Below are positions 25,728-32,799 of a DNA stretch of 64,000 bases, in pieces (positions within the stretch are counted from its first letter, which is position 1; every line of letters starts with the position of its first letter). The stretch lies in NCBI GenBank assembly GCA_900176545.1, contig FWXP01000002.1, forward strand, positions 350,771 to 414,770, read 5' to 3'. Below the pieces are notes generated by a model, which was given only the letters and a program-made list of their open reading frames with translations, searched no databases and was not told the origin of the DNA. The position numbers and the translations under genes were made by a program. This DNA comes from Oscillospiraceae bacterium (GTDB lineage Bacteria; Bacillota; Clostridia; Saccharofermentanales; Saccharofermentanaceae).

Positions 25728-25760
25728 CGAATAAACGAGAATAACGGCGAATAAACGAGA
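25728..25760. repeat. 13-bp direct repeat before the rplM promoter
   Basis: CGAATAAACGAGA occurs at 25728-25740 and 25748-25760, a 20-bp period (two helical turns). It lies 37 bp upstream of the rplM -35 and could be a regulator site or a small slippage duplication. Confidence 0.6.
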
Positions 25761-25796
25761 TTTTCAGAAAGTCATTGAGATTTTTTATGAAAATGC

Positions 25797-25825
25797 TTGA
25801 CTTAAGAGAACAAGGCAAGTATTAT
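25797..25825 (+). promoter_or_regulatory. Promoter of rplM-rpsI
   Basis: TTGACT (25797-25802), 17-bp spacer, TATTAT (25820-25825). The leader of about 65 nt before rplM has no clear riboswitch. Confidence 0.8.
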
Positions 25826-25898
25826 ACTGAGGCGCTCGGAAGAAGGGCGCACCATGTTAAAGAGATTAATAATATAAAGAATCAAGGAGTGAAGTCAT

Positions 25899-26333
25899 AT
25901 GAAGACATTTGTTGCTACATCGGCAAACATCGAGAGAAAATGGCTTGTTATTGACGCTTCCGGCAAGACACTTGGTCGTCTCGCTACTGAGGTTGCTAAG
26001 CTTCTCAGAGGAAAGCACAAGCCCACATACACACCTTTCGCAGATACAGGTGATAATGTTATCGTTATCAACGCTTCTGAGATGGTACTTACAGGTAAGA
26101 AGCTCGACCAGAAGATGTATCGTCACCATTCCGGCTATGCAGGCGGACTTAAGGAGATCGATTACAAGACTCTCATGAGCAAGAACCCCGAGAAGGCTCT
26201 CGAGCTTGCAGTTAAGGGCATGCTCCCCAAGAATTCTCTTGGTCGCCAGATGTTCAGGAAGCTTCACGTATATGCAGGTGCAGAGCACAATCACGCAGCT
26301 CAGAAGCCTGAAGTATATACTTTCGAGCAGTAA
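25899..26333 (+). CDS. rplM: 50S ribosomal protein L13
   Basis: 144 residues, the normal length, with family sequence [28 protein letters not shown] and [15 protein letters not shown]. It is part of the large ribosomal subunit and is followed 18 bp later by rpsI as in most bacteria. AAGGAGTG precedes the ATG. Codon use is strongly biased, as expected for high expression. Confidence 0.98.
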   Translation: MKTFVATSANIERKWLVIDASGKTLGRLATEVAKLLRGKHKPTYTPFADTGDNVIVINASEMVLTGKKLDQKMYRHHSGYAGGLKEIDYKTLMSKNPEKALELAVKGMLPKNSLGRQMFRKLHVYAGAEHNHAAQKPEVYTFEQ

Positions 26334-26351
26334 TAGGGAGGAGAACGTAAT

Positions 26352-26762
26352 ATGGCTACAAAGAAAGCTAACAAGGTATATTTCTACGGTACAGGTCGTC
26401 GTAAGGACGCTGTTGCTTGCGTTCGCCTCGTTCCCGGTTCCGGTAAGATCACAATCAACGGTAAGGACATCGACGCATACTTCGGTCTTGATACACTGAA
26501 GCTCATCGTTCGTCAGCCCCTCGTTGCTACAGAGACAGAAGGCAAGTTCGACATCATCGCTAAGGCTGTCGGCGGCGGTATCTCCGGTCAGGCAGGTGCT
26601 ATCCGTCACGGTATCGCAAGAGCACTCGTTGAGGCTGATGCAGATGCTTACAAGGCAACACTTAAGAGCGCTGGCTTCCTTACAAGAGATGCTCGTATGA
26701 AGGAGCGTAAGAAGCCCGGTCTCAAGAAGGCTCGTAAGGCTTCCCAGTTCTCCAAGAGATAA
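26352..26762 (+). CDS. rpsI: 30S ribosomal protein S9
   Basis: 136 residues with [15 protein letters not shown] near the N terminus, [19 protein letters not shown] and the basic C-terminal tail [12 protein letters not shown] that reaches the P-site tRNA. AGGGAGG precedes the ATG. It ends the rplM-rpsI operon before a terminator. Confidence 0.98.
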   Translation: MATKKANKVYFYGTGRRKDAVACVRLVPGSGKITINGKDIDAYFGLDTLKLIVRQPLVATETEGKFDIIAKAVGGGISGQAGAIRHGIARALVEADADAYKATLKSAGFLTRDARMKERKKPGLKKARKASQFSKR

Positions 26763-26784
26763 TCTCTCATCTATCAGAACTTAC

Positions 26785-26817
26785 AAGACCCGCAGCTTAT
26801 GGCCGCGGGTCTTTTTT
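26785..26817 (+). terminator. Terminator of rplM-rpsI
   Basis: AAGACCCGC (26785-26793) pairs with GCGGGTCTT (26805-26813), followed by a T-run. Confidence 0.9.
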
Positions 26818-26852
26818 ATAATGTGCCGATACGACCGTTCTTCGGCGCCCCA

Positions 26853-26890
26853 TTGCCAAATGGAGCAGTTCTTGACAAGGTATTTGGCAA
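26853..26890. repeat. 9-bp inverted repeat
   Basis: TTGCCAAAT (26853-26861) and ATTTGGCAA (26882-26890) are perfectly complementary with a 20-nt loop. It is the first of several hairpins in the 412-bp gap between rpsI and the acyltransferase gene. Function unknown. Confidence 0.65.
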
Positions 26891-26900
26891 CGGCGGCTTC

Positions 26901-26944
26901 TCATCGTGAATGCCTGCGCGTTTTCAGTGCCGATTTCACGATGA
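26901..26944. repeat. 10-bp inverted repeat
   Basis: TCATCGTGAA (26901-26910) and TTCACGATGA (26935-26944) are perfectly complementary with a 24-nt loop. It carries a CATCG core like the repeat units that follow, and may be a diverged relative. Confidence 0.65.
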
Positions 26945-26953
26945 CGATCACCC

Positions 26954-27068
26954 CATCGCATTTTCATCGCAAAAAACAGCAGATCATTACTGCCTAAAAT
27001 GCGATGGAGGCTGTTATCGCATTTTCCATCGCAATAATTGGCGGGAAATTACCGGGCAAAATGCGATG
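26954..27068. repeat. Paired CATCGCA repeat element, copy 1 (units 1 and 2)
   Basis: Two units, 26954-27006 and 27015-27068, are separated by 8 nt. Each has the order CATCGCA, 4-5 nt, CATCGCA, about 28 nt containing ATTAC, then TGCGATG, so the 3' heptamer can pair with either 5' heptamer. Unit 2 has one change in its first heptamer (TATCGCA). The same two-unit element with the same 8-nt spacer is at 43845-43958. Short open frames across it are not convincing genes. Confidence 0.85.
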
Positions 27069-27162
27069 AGGGCAGAACATGTTGTGCATTTACCTACATA
27101 TACGGGGGAATTGCCATACTTTTTTGTGGCGGAGGTAAATAGTCGCATGAAGAAGTGATACT

Positions 27163-27168
27163 TATAAT
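27163..27168 (+). promoter_or_regulatory. -10 box giving a probable leaderless mRNA for the acyltransferase
   Basis: TATAAT ends 6 nt before the ATG at 27175 and no Shine-Dalgarno can be seen between them, so transcription would start at the A of ATG. Confidence 0.55.
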
Positions 27169-27174
27169 GGTCGT

Positions 27175-28188
27175 ATGCCTAAAAGTAACAGAAATCACTT
27201 TATCGACCTTCTCAAAGGTATCTGCATAATATTCGTCATCGTCACTCATTTTAACTGGACAGATGATGAGAAGCTCCAGTACTATTTCCCGTACTGGCTC
27301 AATATGGCCGTGCCGATCTTTATGATCATCTCCGGCTATGTCTATGCATTTTCCTACAGGAAGAATAAGATCGAGTGCTTCTCGGATGCTTATCTTCCGG
27401 GGAATGTAGTTCCTAAGCTCATAAGATATACGATCCCTTATGCTATCGCATTCGTTATAGAGATCGTCTATATGATCCAGAAGGGTAAGCTCCTTATAGA
27501 CGAGGAACTGCCGCTGACACTTGTTAAGTCATTTATCGTAGGCGGATTCGGTCCCGGAACATATTACTATCCCATGATGATCCAGTTCGTCTTCGTCTAT
27601 CCGATAGTCTATTTCATAATCAAGAAGTACGAGTTCAAGGGCGTTCTCCTTGTAGGACTTATAAATGCACTTTACGAACTGGTACAGTGCGCATACAACA
27701 TGAATTACGGCTGCTACAGACTTCTTATCTTCAGATATCTTCTTCTTATTGCGGTAGGCTGCTATATCTCCTATGAGAAGATCAAGTGGAATATCCCGCT
27801 CCTTATAGCGTCCTTTGTTATAGGAATTCTCTTTATCTTGAATTACAGCTACAGGGAGTATGAGCCCAGGGTGCTTACACACTGGACCAAGACAAGCTTC
27901 GTAGCATGCCTTTATATAATCCCCATCGCGATAATAATGATCAGGAAGTTCAGCAATATAAGATTCCTGCCTCTGGAGTTCCTTGGCAAGGCATCCTACA
28001 ACATCTTCCTTACGCAGATGGTATGGTACAGGTTCGGCTTCAGGAGGATGAAAGCTGAAGTGACCGACAGGCTGTGGCTCCTTGTCGCTGACGTTGTCCT
28101 TTGCATAATCGTGGGTATCATCTTCTACTATGTGGAGGCTCCTGTCACCAGATTTGTCAGCCGCAAGACTTTAAGGTTCATCGAGTGA
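27175..28188 (+). CDS. Acyltransferase 3 family membrane protein
   Basis: 337 residues with about ten membrane helices and the family N terminus FIDLLKGICIIFVIVTHFNW, whose His is the conserved residue of the acyltransferase 3 (OafA/NodX) family. These proteins O-acylate carbohydrates or wall polymers on the outer face, taking acyl groups from the cytoplasm. No glycan synthesis genes adjoin it, so the acceptor is unknown. The amidohydrolase gene follows after 16 bp. Confidence 0.88.
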   Translation: MPKSNRNHFIDLLKGICIIFVIVTHFNWTDDEKLQYYFPYWLNMAVPIFMIISGYVYAFSYRKNKIECFSDAYLPGNVVPKLIRYTIPYAIAFVIEIVYMIQKGKLLIDEELPLTLVKSFIVGGFGPGTYYYPMMIQFVFVYPIVYFIIKKYEFKGVLLVGLINALYELVQCAYNMNYGCYRLLIFRYLLLIAVGCYISYEKIKWNIPLLIASFVIGILFILNYSYREYEPRVLTHWTKTSFVACLYIIPIAIIMIRKFSNIRFLPLEFLGKASYNIFLTQMVWYRFGFRRMKAEVTDRLWLLVADVVLCIIVGIIFYYVEAPVTRFVSRKTLRFIE

Positions 28189-28194
28189 TATACT
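28186..28194 (+). promoter_or_regulatory. Extended -10 close to the amidohydrolase start
   Basis: TGATATACT (TG extension and TATACT) overlaps the end of the acyltransferase gene and ends 10 nt before the ATG at 28205, with no Shine-Dalgarno. A leader of only about 4 nt is predicted. Confidence 0.45.
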
Positions 28195-28204
28195 GTGCCT
28201 TGAT

Positions 28205-29005
28205 ATGAGAAAGATCATCAACGCACATTGCCATATATATCCTGCCAAGATCGCCGAGAGAGCAGTAGAGGGCATCAAGTCCTTCTACGATCTGGATATG
28301 TCATTAAACGGCATGACCGACGACCTTATAAGGGACGGCAGTGAGATAGGAGTCGTTCATTATCTGGTCCATTCCGTAGCAACGGTACCTAAGCAGGTAA
28401 GATCCATAAATGAATTCATAGCTGAAGAAGTAAGGAGCCATGAAGGACTCTTCACGGGATTCGGTACAATGCATCCCGACAGCGATGACTTAGAGGGCGA
28501 CTTCGAGCATTTGCGAAGCCTCGGACTCAAGGGTGTAAAGCTCCATCCGGACTTTCAGCAGTTTTCCCTTGACAGTGATAAGGCAGAGAGACTCGGCAAA
28601 GTAATAAACAAAGGCAATATCCCGATCCTGGTCCACTGCGGGGACCCGAGGTACAACTACTCCAATCCCGAGCAGACTGTAAAGTTCCTGGAGAAGTTCC
28701 CGGACATGACAGTCATCGGTGCGCACTTCGGCGGATGGAGCATGTGGGACGATGCCATAAGGATGCTTCCCAAGTTCGAGAATTTCTATGTGGATTGTTC
28801 CTCCAGCCTCTATCTCATGACAGAACAAAGGGCAAAAGAACTGATCAAAGCTTTCGGGGCTGACAAGGTCCTCTGGGGCTCCGACTATCCCATGTGGGAA
28901 GCAAGTGCCGAGATAGAAAGATTCGATAAGATAGACCTTACAGAGGAAGAGAAAGACCTTATACTGTATAGGAATGCAGCAAAGCTCTTAGGACTGGAAG
29001 GGTAA
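28205..29005 (+). CDS. Amidohydrolase family protein (amidohydrolase_2 / COG2159 type)
   Basis: 266 residues with a metal-dependent TIM-barrel pattern: INAHCHIYP (HxH), GVKLHPDFQ, ILVHCGDPRYN, VIGAHFGGW and WGSDYPMWEA with the metal-binding Asp. Relatives are hydrolases or decarboxylases acting on small rings and acids, so the substrate cannot be named. It immediately precedes tsaE by 2 bp and may be co-transcribed with it. Confidence 0.87.
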   Translation: MRKIINAHCHIYPAKIAERAVEGIKSFYDLDMSLNGMTDDLIRDGSEIGVVHYLVHSVATVPKQVRSINEFIAEEVRSHEGLFTGFGTMHPDSDDLEGDFEHLRSLGLKGVKLHPDFQQFSLDSDKAERLGKVINKGNIPILVHCGDPRYNYSNPEQTVKFLEKFPDMTVIGAHFGGWSMWDDAIRMLPKFENFYVDCSSSLYLMTEQRAKELIKAFGADKVLWGSDYPMWEASAEIERFDKIDLTEEEKDLILYRNAAKLLGLEG

Positions 29006-29007
29006 AG

Positions 29008-29451
29008 ATGGGCAAGGTATTTACTACAAGAAGTGCAGACGAGACGGTGGCGCTCGGCAGAAAGCTGGGACAGGTCCTTAAGGAGGGCGAGGTCGTAGCT
29101 CTTGACGGAGATCTCGGCGCAGGCAAGACATGCATAACCAGAGGCATAGCAGAAGGCATGGGTCTTATCTCCGACGATGTGTGCAGTCCTACTTTCACTA
29201 TAGTAAATGAATATACCGATCCTGCGGATAAGATGCCGCTCTTTCATTTCGATACATACAGGCTGTCTGGAACGGATGACTTTATCGCGGCGGGCCTCGA
29301 CGAATACTTTTACAGAGGCGGCGTCTGTGTGATAGAGTGGAGTTCGGTAATAGACGACATCCTTCCTGAAGGCACCGTGAGGATAAATATCACGGGCTGC
29401 GGACAGGAAAGAAACATAGATATCGATGACCCCGAGGGAAGAATATGCTGA
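29008..29451 (+). CDS. tsaE: tRNA threonylcarbamoyladenosine synthesis ATPase TsaE
   Basis: 147 residues with the P-loop GDLGAGKT, SPTFTIVNEY, HFDTYRLSG and CVIEWSS of the TsaE family. It works with TsaB and TsaD to make t6A at position 37 of ANN-decoding tRNAs. It overlaps tsaB by 7 bp, the usual gene order. tsaD is not in the window. Confidence 0.95.
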   Translation: MGKVFTTRSADETVALGRKLGQVLKEGEVVALDGDLGAGKTCITRGIAEGMGLISDDVCSPTFTIVNEYTDPADKMPLFHFDTYRLSGTDDFIAAGLDEYFYRGGVCVIEWSSVIDDILPEGTVRINITGCGQERNIDIDDPEGRIC

Positions 29452-30131
29452 TCTTAGCTTGCGATACATCTAATTCCACCTGCTGTGCCGGTCTTTACGA
29501 AGACGGCAAAGAGCTCATGTTCGAGCTCAATAATTCAGGCAGGACCCACTCCGAGACCTTTATGCCGATAGTAGATAAGATCGTCAAGGAGTCAGGCAAA
29601 GACTATAAGGATATAGATGCAGTGGCAGTAACGGTAGGCCCCGGTTCCTTTACGGGAATAAGGATCGGTCTTTCAGCTGTTAAGGGCCTTTGCCTTGCTA
29701 TAGGTAAGCCCTGTATCCCCGTATCTTCCACCAAGGCTCTGGCGCTCTCCGTGGAGAATATAACGGCAGAAGAAAAGGACTCCGTATTCATCCCCTGCTT
29801 TGACGCAAGAAATAACAGGGTCTTCGCTTCCGTTAGAGGCGGTGACGGCTACAGTGAGCTCATAGAAGAAGGCGCATACGACGCAGATGACCTGGCAGCG
29901 AAGGCTAAGCCTTATCTTGAAGGAAAGACAGTATTCCTCTTGGGAAACGGCGCCGATACCATGCAGAAGGCTCTCGAAGGAACGGGAGCTGATATCCAGA
30001 ATGCCAAGGGCTGCGTGATCCTTCCCAAGGGCGTATATAAGGCAGCGGAAGGTATAGAGCCTAGAAGCGCGGCCGGAGTCGGAGCCGTATATTGCGCCGT
30101 ATCTTCCGCAGAGAGACTTAAGAAACAATGA
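29445..30131 (+). CDS. tsaB: tRNA threonylcarbamoyladenosine synthesis protein TsaB
   Basis: 228 residues with the ASKHA-fold start LILACDTSNSTCCAGLY, HSETFMPIV, VTVGPGSFTGIRIGL and the central CFDARNNRVFA. It is the TsaD-binding partner in t6A synthesis. The stop overlaps the rimI start (ATGA). Confidence 0.95.
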   Translation: MLILACDTSNSTCCAGLYEDGKELMFELNNSGRTHSETFMPIVDKIVKESGKDYKDIDAVAVTVGPGSFTGIRIGLSAVKGLCLAIGKPCIPVSSTKALALSVENITAEEKDSVFIPCFDARNNRVFASVRGGDGYSELIEEGAYDADDLAAKAKPYLEGKTVFLLGNGADTMQKALEGTGADIQNAKGCVILPKGVYKAAEGIEPRSAAGVGAVYCAVSSAERLKKQ

Positions 30132-30559
30132 TCCGCATCGCCCGCGAAGAAGACGTAGATAATATAGTCGCGCTGGAAGCGGAGTGCATGCCCCACCCCT
30201 GGGTCAGGGACGACATAAGATCCCTTATAACTGACGATAAGAAAATAGCGGTAGCAGCAGAGGAAGACGGCCTTATAGCAGGCTACGTAGGTGCTTCCTT
30301 CGTGCTGGACGAGGCAGAGATAGGTAATATCTGCGTATCTTCCGCCTACAGGCGCCGCGGGATAGCGGCAGCGCTCCTTAGAGAGCTCGAGAAGGAGCTT
30401 CGAAGCCAAGGCGTGACGGTCATATTCCTTGAAGTAGAGAACACCAATACGGGCGCCATCGCTCTCTACGAACGTGAAGGCTTTGCCATGTACAACAAGC
30501 GTAAGGATTACTACGGTCAGGGCAAGGACGCGCTTTTATATCGAAAGGATATCGCATGA
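30128..30559 (+). CDS. rimI: Ribosomal protein S18 alanine N-acetyltransferase (RimI)
   Basis: 143 residues of the GNAT fold: acetyl-CoA loop NICVSSAYRRRGIAAALL, then FLEVENTNTGAIALYEREGF. RimI acetylates the N terminus of S18 and in bacteria is commonly encoded between tsaB and tsaD, as in part here. ATGA overlaps join it to the genes on both sides. Confidence 0.93.
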   Translation: MIRIAREEDVDNIVALEAECMPHPWVRDDIRSLITDDKKIAVAAEEDGLIAGYVGASFVLDEAEIGNICVSSAYRRRGIAAALLRELEKELRSQGVTVIFLEVENTNTGAIALYEREGFAMYNKRKDYYGQGKDALLYRKDIA

Positions 30560-31176
30560 GCAGGATAACGGAACTAGCACAGGAACTTCACGCCCTGGCA
30601 TCAGCCGGCGTACTCTACTCCAAGGTGGATTTTGATAAGGAGAGGTTCGCAAGGGCAAGAGATATCGCCGCGGAGCTCCTCGCTCTTAACACGGAAGGCC
30701 TTACCGTAGAGAAGGCAACGGAGCTCTTCTGTGAGAACGACGGCTACCAGACTCCGAAATGCGACACCAGGGCAGTCATCTTCAACGAGAAGGATGAAGT
30801 GCTCCTTATAAAGGACTACGACGGCAAGTGGGCTCTCCCCGGAGGATGGTGCGACAGAGATCAGACGATCTTTACCAATACCATAAAGGAAGCATACGAA
30901 GAGGCGGGACTTGACGTAGAGCCCTATCTTCTGGTTGCCGCCCACAGCCACTATAAACACAATAATCCCAAGTCTTTCTTCAGCGTCATAAGGTTCTTTG
31001 TCCTTTGCAATGTAAAGGGCGGATCCTTCCGCGAGAACGACGAGACGACTGAGAGCAGGTACTTTCCCGTAGATGCTCTGCCCGAAGAGATCAATACCCA
31101 TAAGTCCAATCCCGACCAGATCAGGCTCTGCCTCAAGGCAAGGCACAGTGAGCACTGGGTAACGGAATTTGACTGA
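30556..31176 (+). CDS. NUDIX hydrolase with N-terminal helical domain
   Basis: 206 residues. An N-terminal helical domain (about 1-65) of the NUDIX_N_2 type precedes a Nudix domain whose box reads GGWCDRDQTIFTN..KEAYEEAGL. The first Glu of the box is Gln, but the catalytic EAYEE core is intact; related members also vary there. It probably hydrolyses ADP-ribose or another nucleoside diphosphate linked to a moiety. It closes the tsaE-tsaB-rimI operon through an ATGA overlap. Confidence 0.88.
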   Translation: MSRITELAQELHALASAGVLYSKVDFDKERFARARDIAAELLALNTEGLTVEKATELFCENDGYQTPKCDTRAVIFNEKDEVLLIKDYDGKWALPGGWCDRDQTIFTNTIKEAYEEAGLDVEPYLLVAAHSHYKHNNPKSFFSVIRFFVLCNVKGGSFRENDETTESRYFPVDALPEEINTHKSNPDQIRLCLKARHSEHWVTEFD

Positions 31177-31245
31177 TTAAGTACAGCATTCACAGAAACT
31201 CAAATAAAATGAATTGAAGCTAACCGCAGTAATAGATATCATAAG

Positions 31246-31521
31246 ATGAAAACTATTATTGGCGGGTTGGGCATGTTCAGTCGGCAGAATCGTTGTATAA
31301 AGAGTTTGGTTTCATTCTATATTGCCTTGTTGTTATTATTTGCACTTCCATGGAGGGAACTGCGAGCAGATGCGAATACTCACGGAGAGTATAATTGCTC
31401 TTCTTTATCGATAACGTACGATCAGACTTCAACCTGGGGCCTTACTACCCAAGGGGAATATGTTGTCACCAATATCTCTGAAGAGACAGCCCGAATCAGG
31501 CGGGAATATGGTATTACATGA
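31246..31521 (+). pseudogene. Small secreted fragment resembling the start of a carbohydrate-binding or RHS-type protein
   Basis: 91 residues: a signal-peptide-like segment (SLVSFYIALLLLFALPW) and about 45 residues, SLSITYDQTSTWG..GEYVVTNISEE, like the first strands of a CBM2-type beta-sandwich found at the N terminus of some large secreted proteins. It stops too early for a complete domain, so I read it as a truncated remnant. The Shine-Dalgarno is weak. Codon use is AT-rich, as in the two genes after it. Confidence 0.5.
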
Positions 31522-31536
31522 GGAGTAGGATCTACT

Positions 31537-32001
31537 ATGTTAAATGTGAAACATAAAACTTGTATAGTTATGTTGCTTGTTATGATGTTGATATTGGTGT
31601 GCTCAAATGTTTCTGCTCATAAAGCTTACTACACTGAAGTGGCAGATGTGCTTGAAGCTCGAATAGAGTCTGCAGGTATAGATGTCTCTAAGACAAACGT
31701 AAGACTTAATACCACCAATGAGGGGTCTGTTCACATTGATATCTATATCGACGGGTGTTCGGAAGCAGAAGCTGAGCGCATATTTGATGAGATCATTTTC
31801 CCTTACATGAGCGAAGATAATTTTGTTGTAAGTAAACTTATGGCGCACGATAGCAGGGTTATGTATAACGAGATAGCTGTTTACGGAGATGATGATCAAG
31901 ATGCGATTGCTGTCTTCGGATATGCGGCTTCTAGGGATGATAAATGCGAGATATGGCACAACTCCTGTGAAGAGATTTACTTGGAGGATTATAGGGCATG
32001 A
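31537..32001 (+). CDS. Small secreted protein of unknown function
   Basis: 154 residues with a signal peptide (TCIVMLLVMMLILVCSNVSA) and a mature domain of mixed alpha-beta type (HIDIYIDGCSEAEAERIFDEI) with three further cysteines late in the protein, possibly disulfide-bonded. No family recognised. AGGAG lies upstream and the stop overlaps the next start (ATGA). AT-rich codon use suggests transfer together with its neighbours. Confidence 0.65.
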   Translation: MLNVKHKTCIVMLLVMMLILVCSNVSAHKAYYTEVADVLEARIESAGIDVSKTNVRLNTTNEGSVHIDIYIDGCSEAEAERIFDEIIFPYMSEDNFVVSKLMAHDSRVMYNEIAVYGDDDQDAIAVFGYAASRDDKCEIWHNSCEEIYLEDYRA

Positions 32002-32324
32002 TAAAGAAGATATGTTCCGCTGTGATATTGATCAGTATCATGTCGTGCTTTTTAGGCTGTTCTAACTTGACGCAATCCAGAACATCAAGTTTTGAATTTG
32101 CAGTTTATGACTTATCGGAAGATGTCAGAGCTGTGGACCTGGTGCCTAACTCTAAAACTTACACTATCCGAGTTTATGTCTACACAGATAGTTTAGCCAT
32201 ACCCCAAGACGAACTTGCCGACCTAATCGAGGACCTTGCGGTGGAGCAAGGCTTGTGTGACTCTGAGCAGTGCAATGTAGAAATCGTAGACCTGCGTGAA
32301 TATCTGAATTCCAGGGAAACATAA
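31998..32324 (+). CDS. Small lipoprotein of unknown function
   Basis: 108 residues with a lipoprotein signal peptide (ICSAVILISIMSCFLGC, lipobox FLGC) and a short mature domain (TIRVYVYTDSLAIPQDELADLI) whose strand-helix pattern resembles the mature part of the preceding protein. The two may be diverged paralogues. Its start overlaps the previous stop. The role is unknown; an envelope-anchored partner of the preceding secreted protein is possible. Confidence 0.65.
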   Translation: MIKKICSAVILISIMSCFLGCSNLTQSRTSSFEFAVYDLSEDVRAVDLVPNSKTYTIRVYVYTDSLAIPQDELADLIEDLAVEQGLCDSEQCNVEIVDLREYLNSRET

Positions 32325-32437
32325 ATAGTTAAATTGCTATTACTGATCTGCTTGGCAAAATAGACATAAACCTCAAACGGGCTATACGGCTTTTTGGGGT
32401 AAAAAGTCGAAAATCCATTAAAGGAATATTAAGCTCA

Positions 32438-32466
32438 TTGACTTATCAGTTGAGTAAAAATATACT
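32438..32466 (+). promoter_or_regulatory. Promoter of the Crh-like gene
   Basis: TTGACT (32438-32443), 17-bp spacer, TATACT (32461-32466). The preceding stretch 32325-32437 shows no gene or clear terminator. Confidence 0.8.
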
Positions 32467-32517
32467 TGCAAAGAATATGATAAATTTGGTCGCAGTCTAT
32501 GCGGCACGGAGGAGTAA

Positions 32518-32778
32518 ATGGTAGAAAAGAAAGTTGTCTTTCAGTGCGACACCGACCTTCAGATGAAGGCTGTTGCTGTACTTGTTCAGAAGGCTTCTGA
32601 GTTCAGGAGCACTGTTTATCTCGTAAGAGACGGCCGCAGAGCAAATGCCAAGAGCCTCCTCGGTGTCATGTCTCTCGGAATCGAGAACGGCGTAGAGATC
32701 GAGATCAGCGCTGACGGCCCTGATTGTGAGGATGCTGCAGAGACACTTGCAACATATCTCGTAAATCCCAAAATCTGA
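32518..32778 (+). CDS. HPr-family protein with Gln15 and Ser46 (Crh-like regulator)
   Basis: 86 residues aligning along its whole length with HPr. The active-site segment GLHARPA reads DLQMKAV, so phosphoryl-accepting His15 is Gln15, while the HPr-kinase site NAKSLLGVMSLGI keeps Ser46 at the standard number. Loss of His15 with retained Ser46 is the signature of Crh of Bacillus, which cannot carry sugar-transport phosphate but acts as a Ser-phosphorylated corepressor in carbon catabolite control. I infer a regulatory, not catalytic, role. CGGAGGAG precedes the ATG. Confidence 0.85.
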   Translation: MVEKKVVFQCDTDLQMKAVAVLVQKASEFRSTVYLVRDGRRANAKSLLGVMSLGIENGVEIEISADGPDCEDAAETLATYLVNPKI

Positions 32779-32784
32779 TAAATC

Positions 32785-32793
32785 TGATACAAT
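32785..32793 (+). promoter_or_regulatory. Extended -10 giving a probable leaderless uvrC mRNA
   Basis: TGATACAAT (TG extension, TACAAT) ends 6 nt before the uvrC ATG at 32800 and there is no Shine-Dalgarno in between. Confidence 0.5.
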
Positions 32794-32799
32794 ATCTGC

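Noticed and set aside
25866..26609. 247-codon open frame antisense to rplM and rpsI
   Set aside because: It mirrors highly biased ribosomal protein codons; the Cys/Leu/Ser-rich product resembles no family.
26954..27068. CRISPR array
   Set aside because: Only two units per locus, spacers of 8 nt, and the inner parts are conserved rather than unique.
26910..27158. Possible 82-aa gene across the CATCGCA repeat
   Set aside because: The frame runs through non-coding repeat units and an inverted repeat, has no ribosome binding site, and its residues are explained by the repeated DNA.
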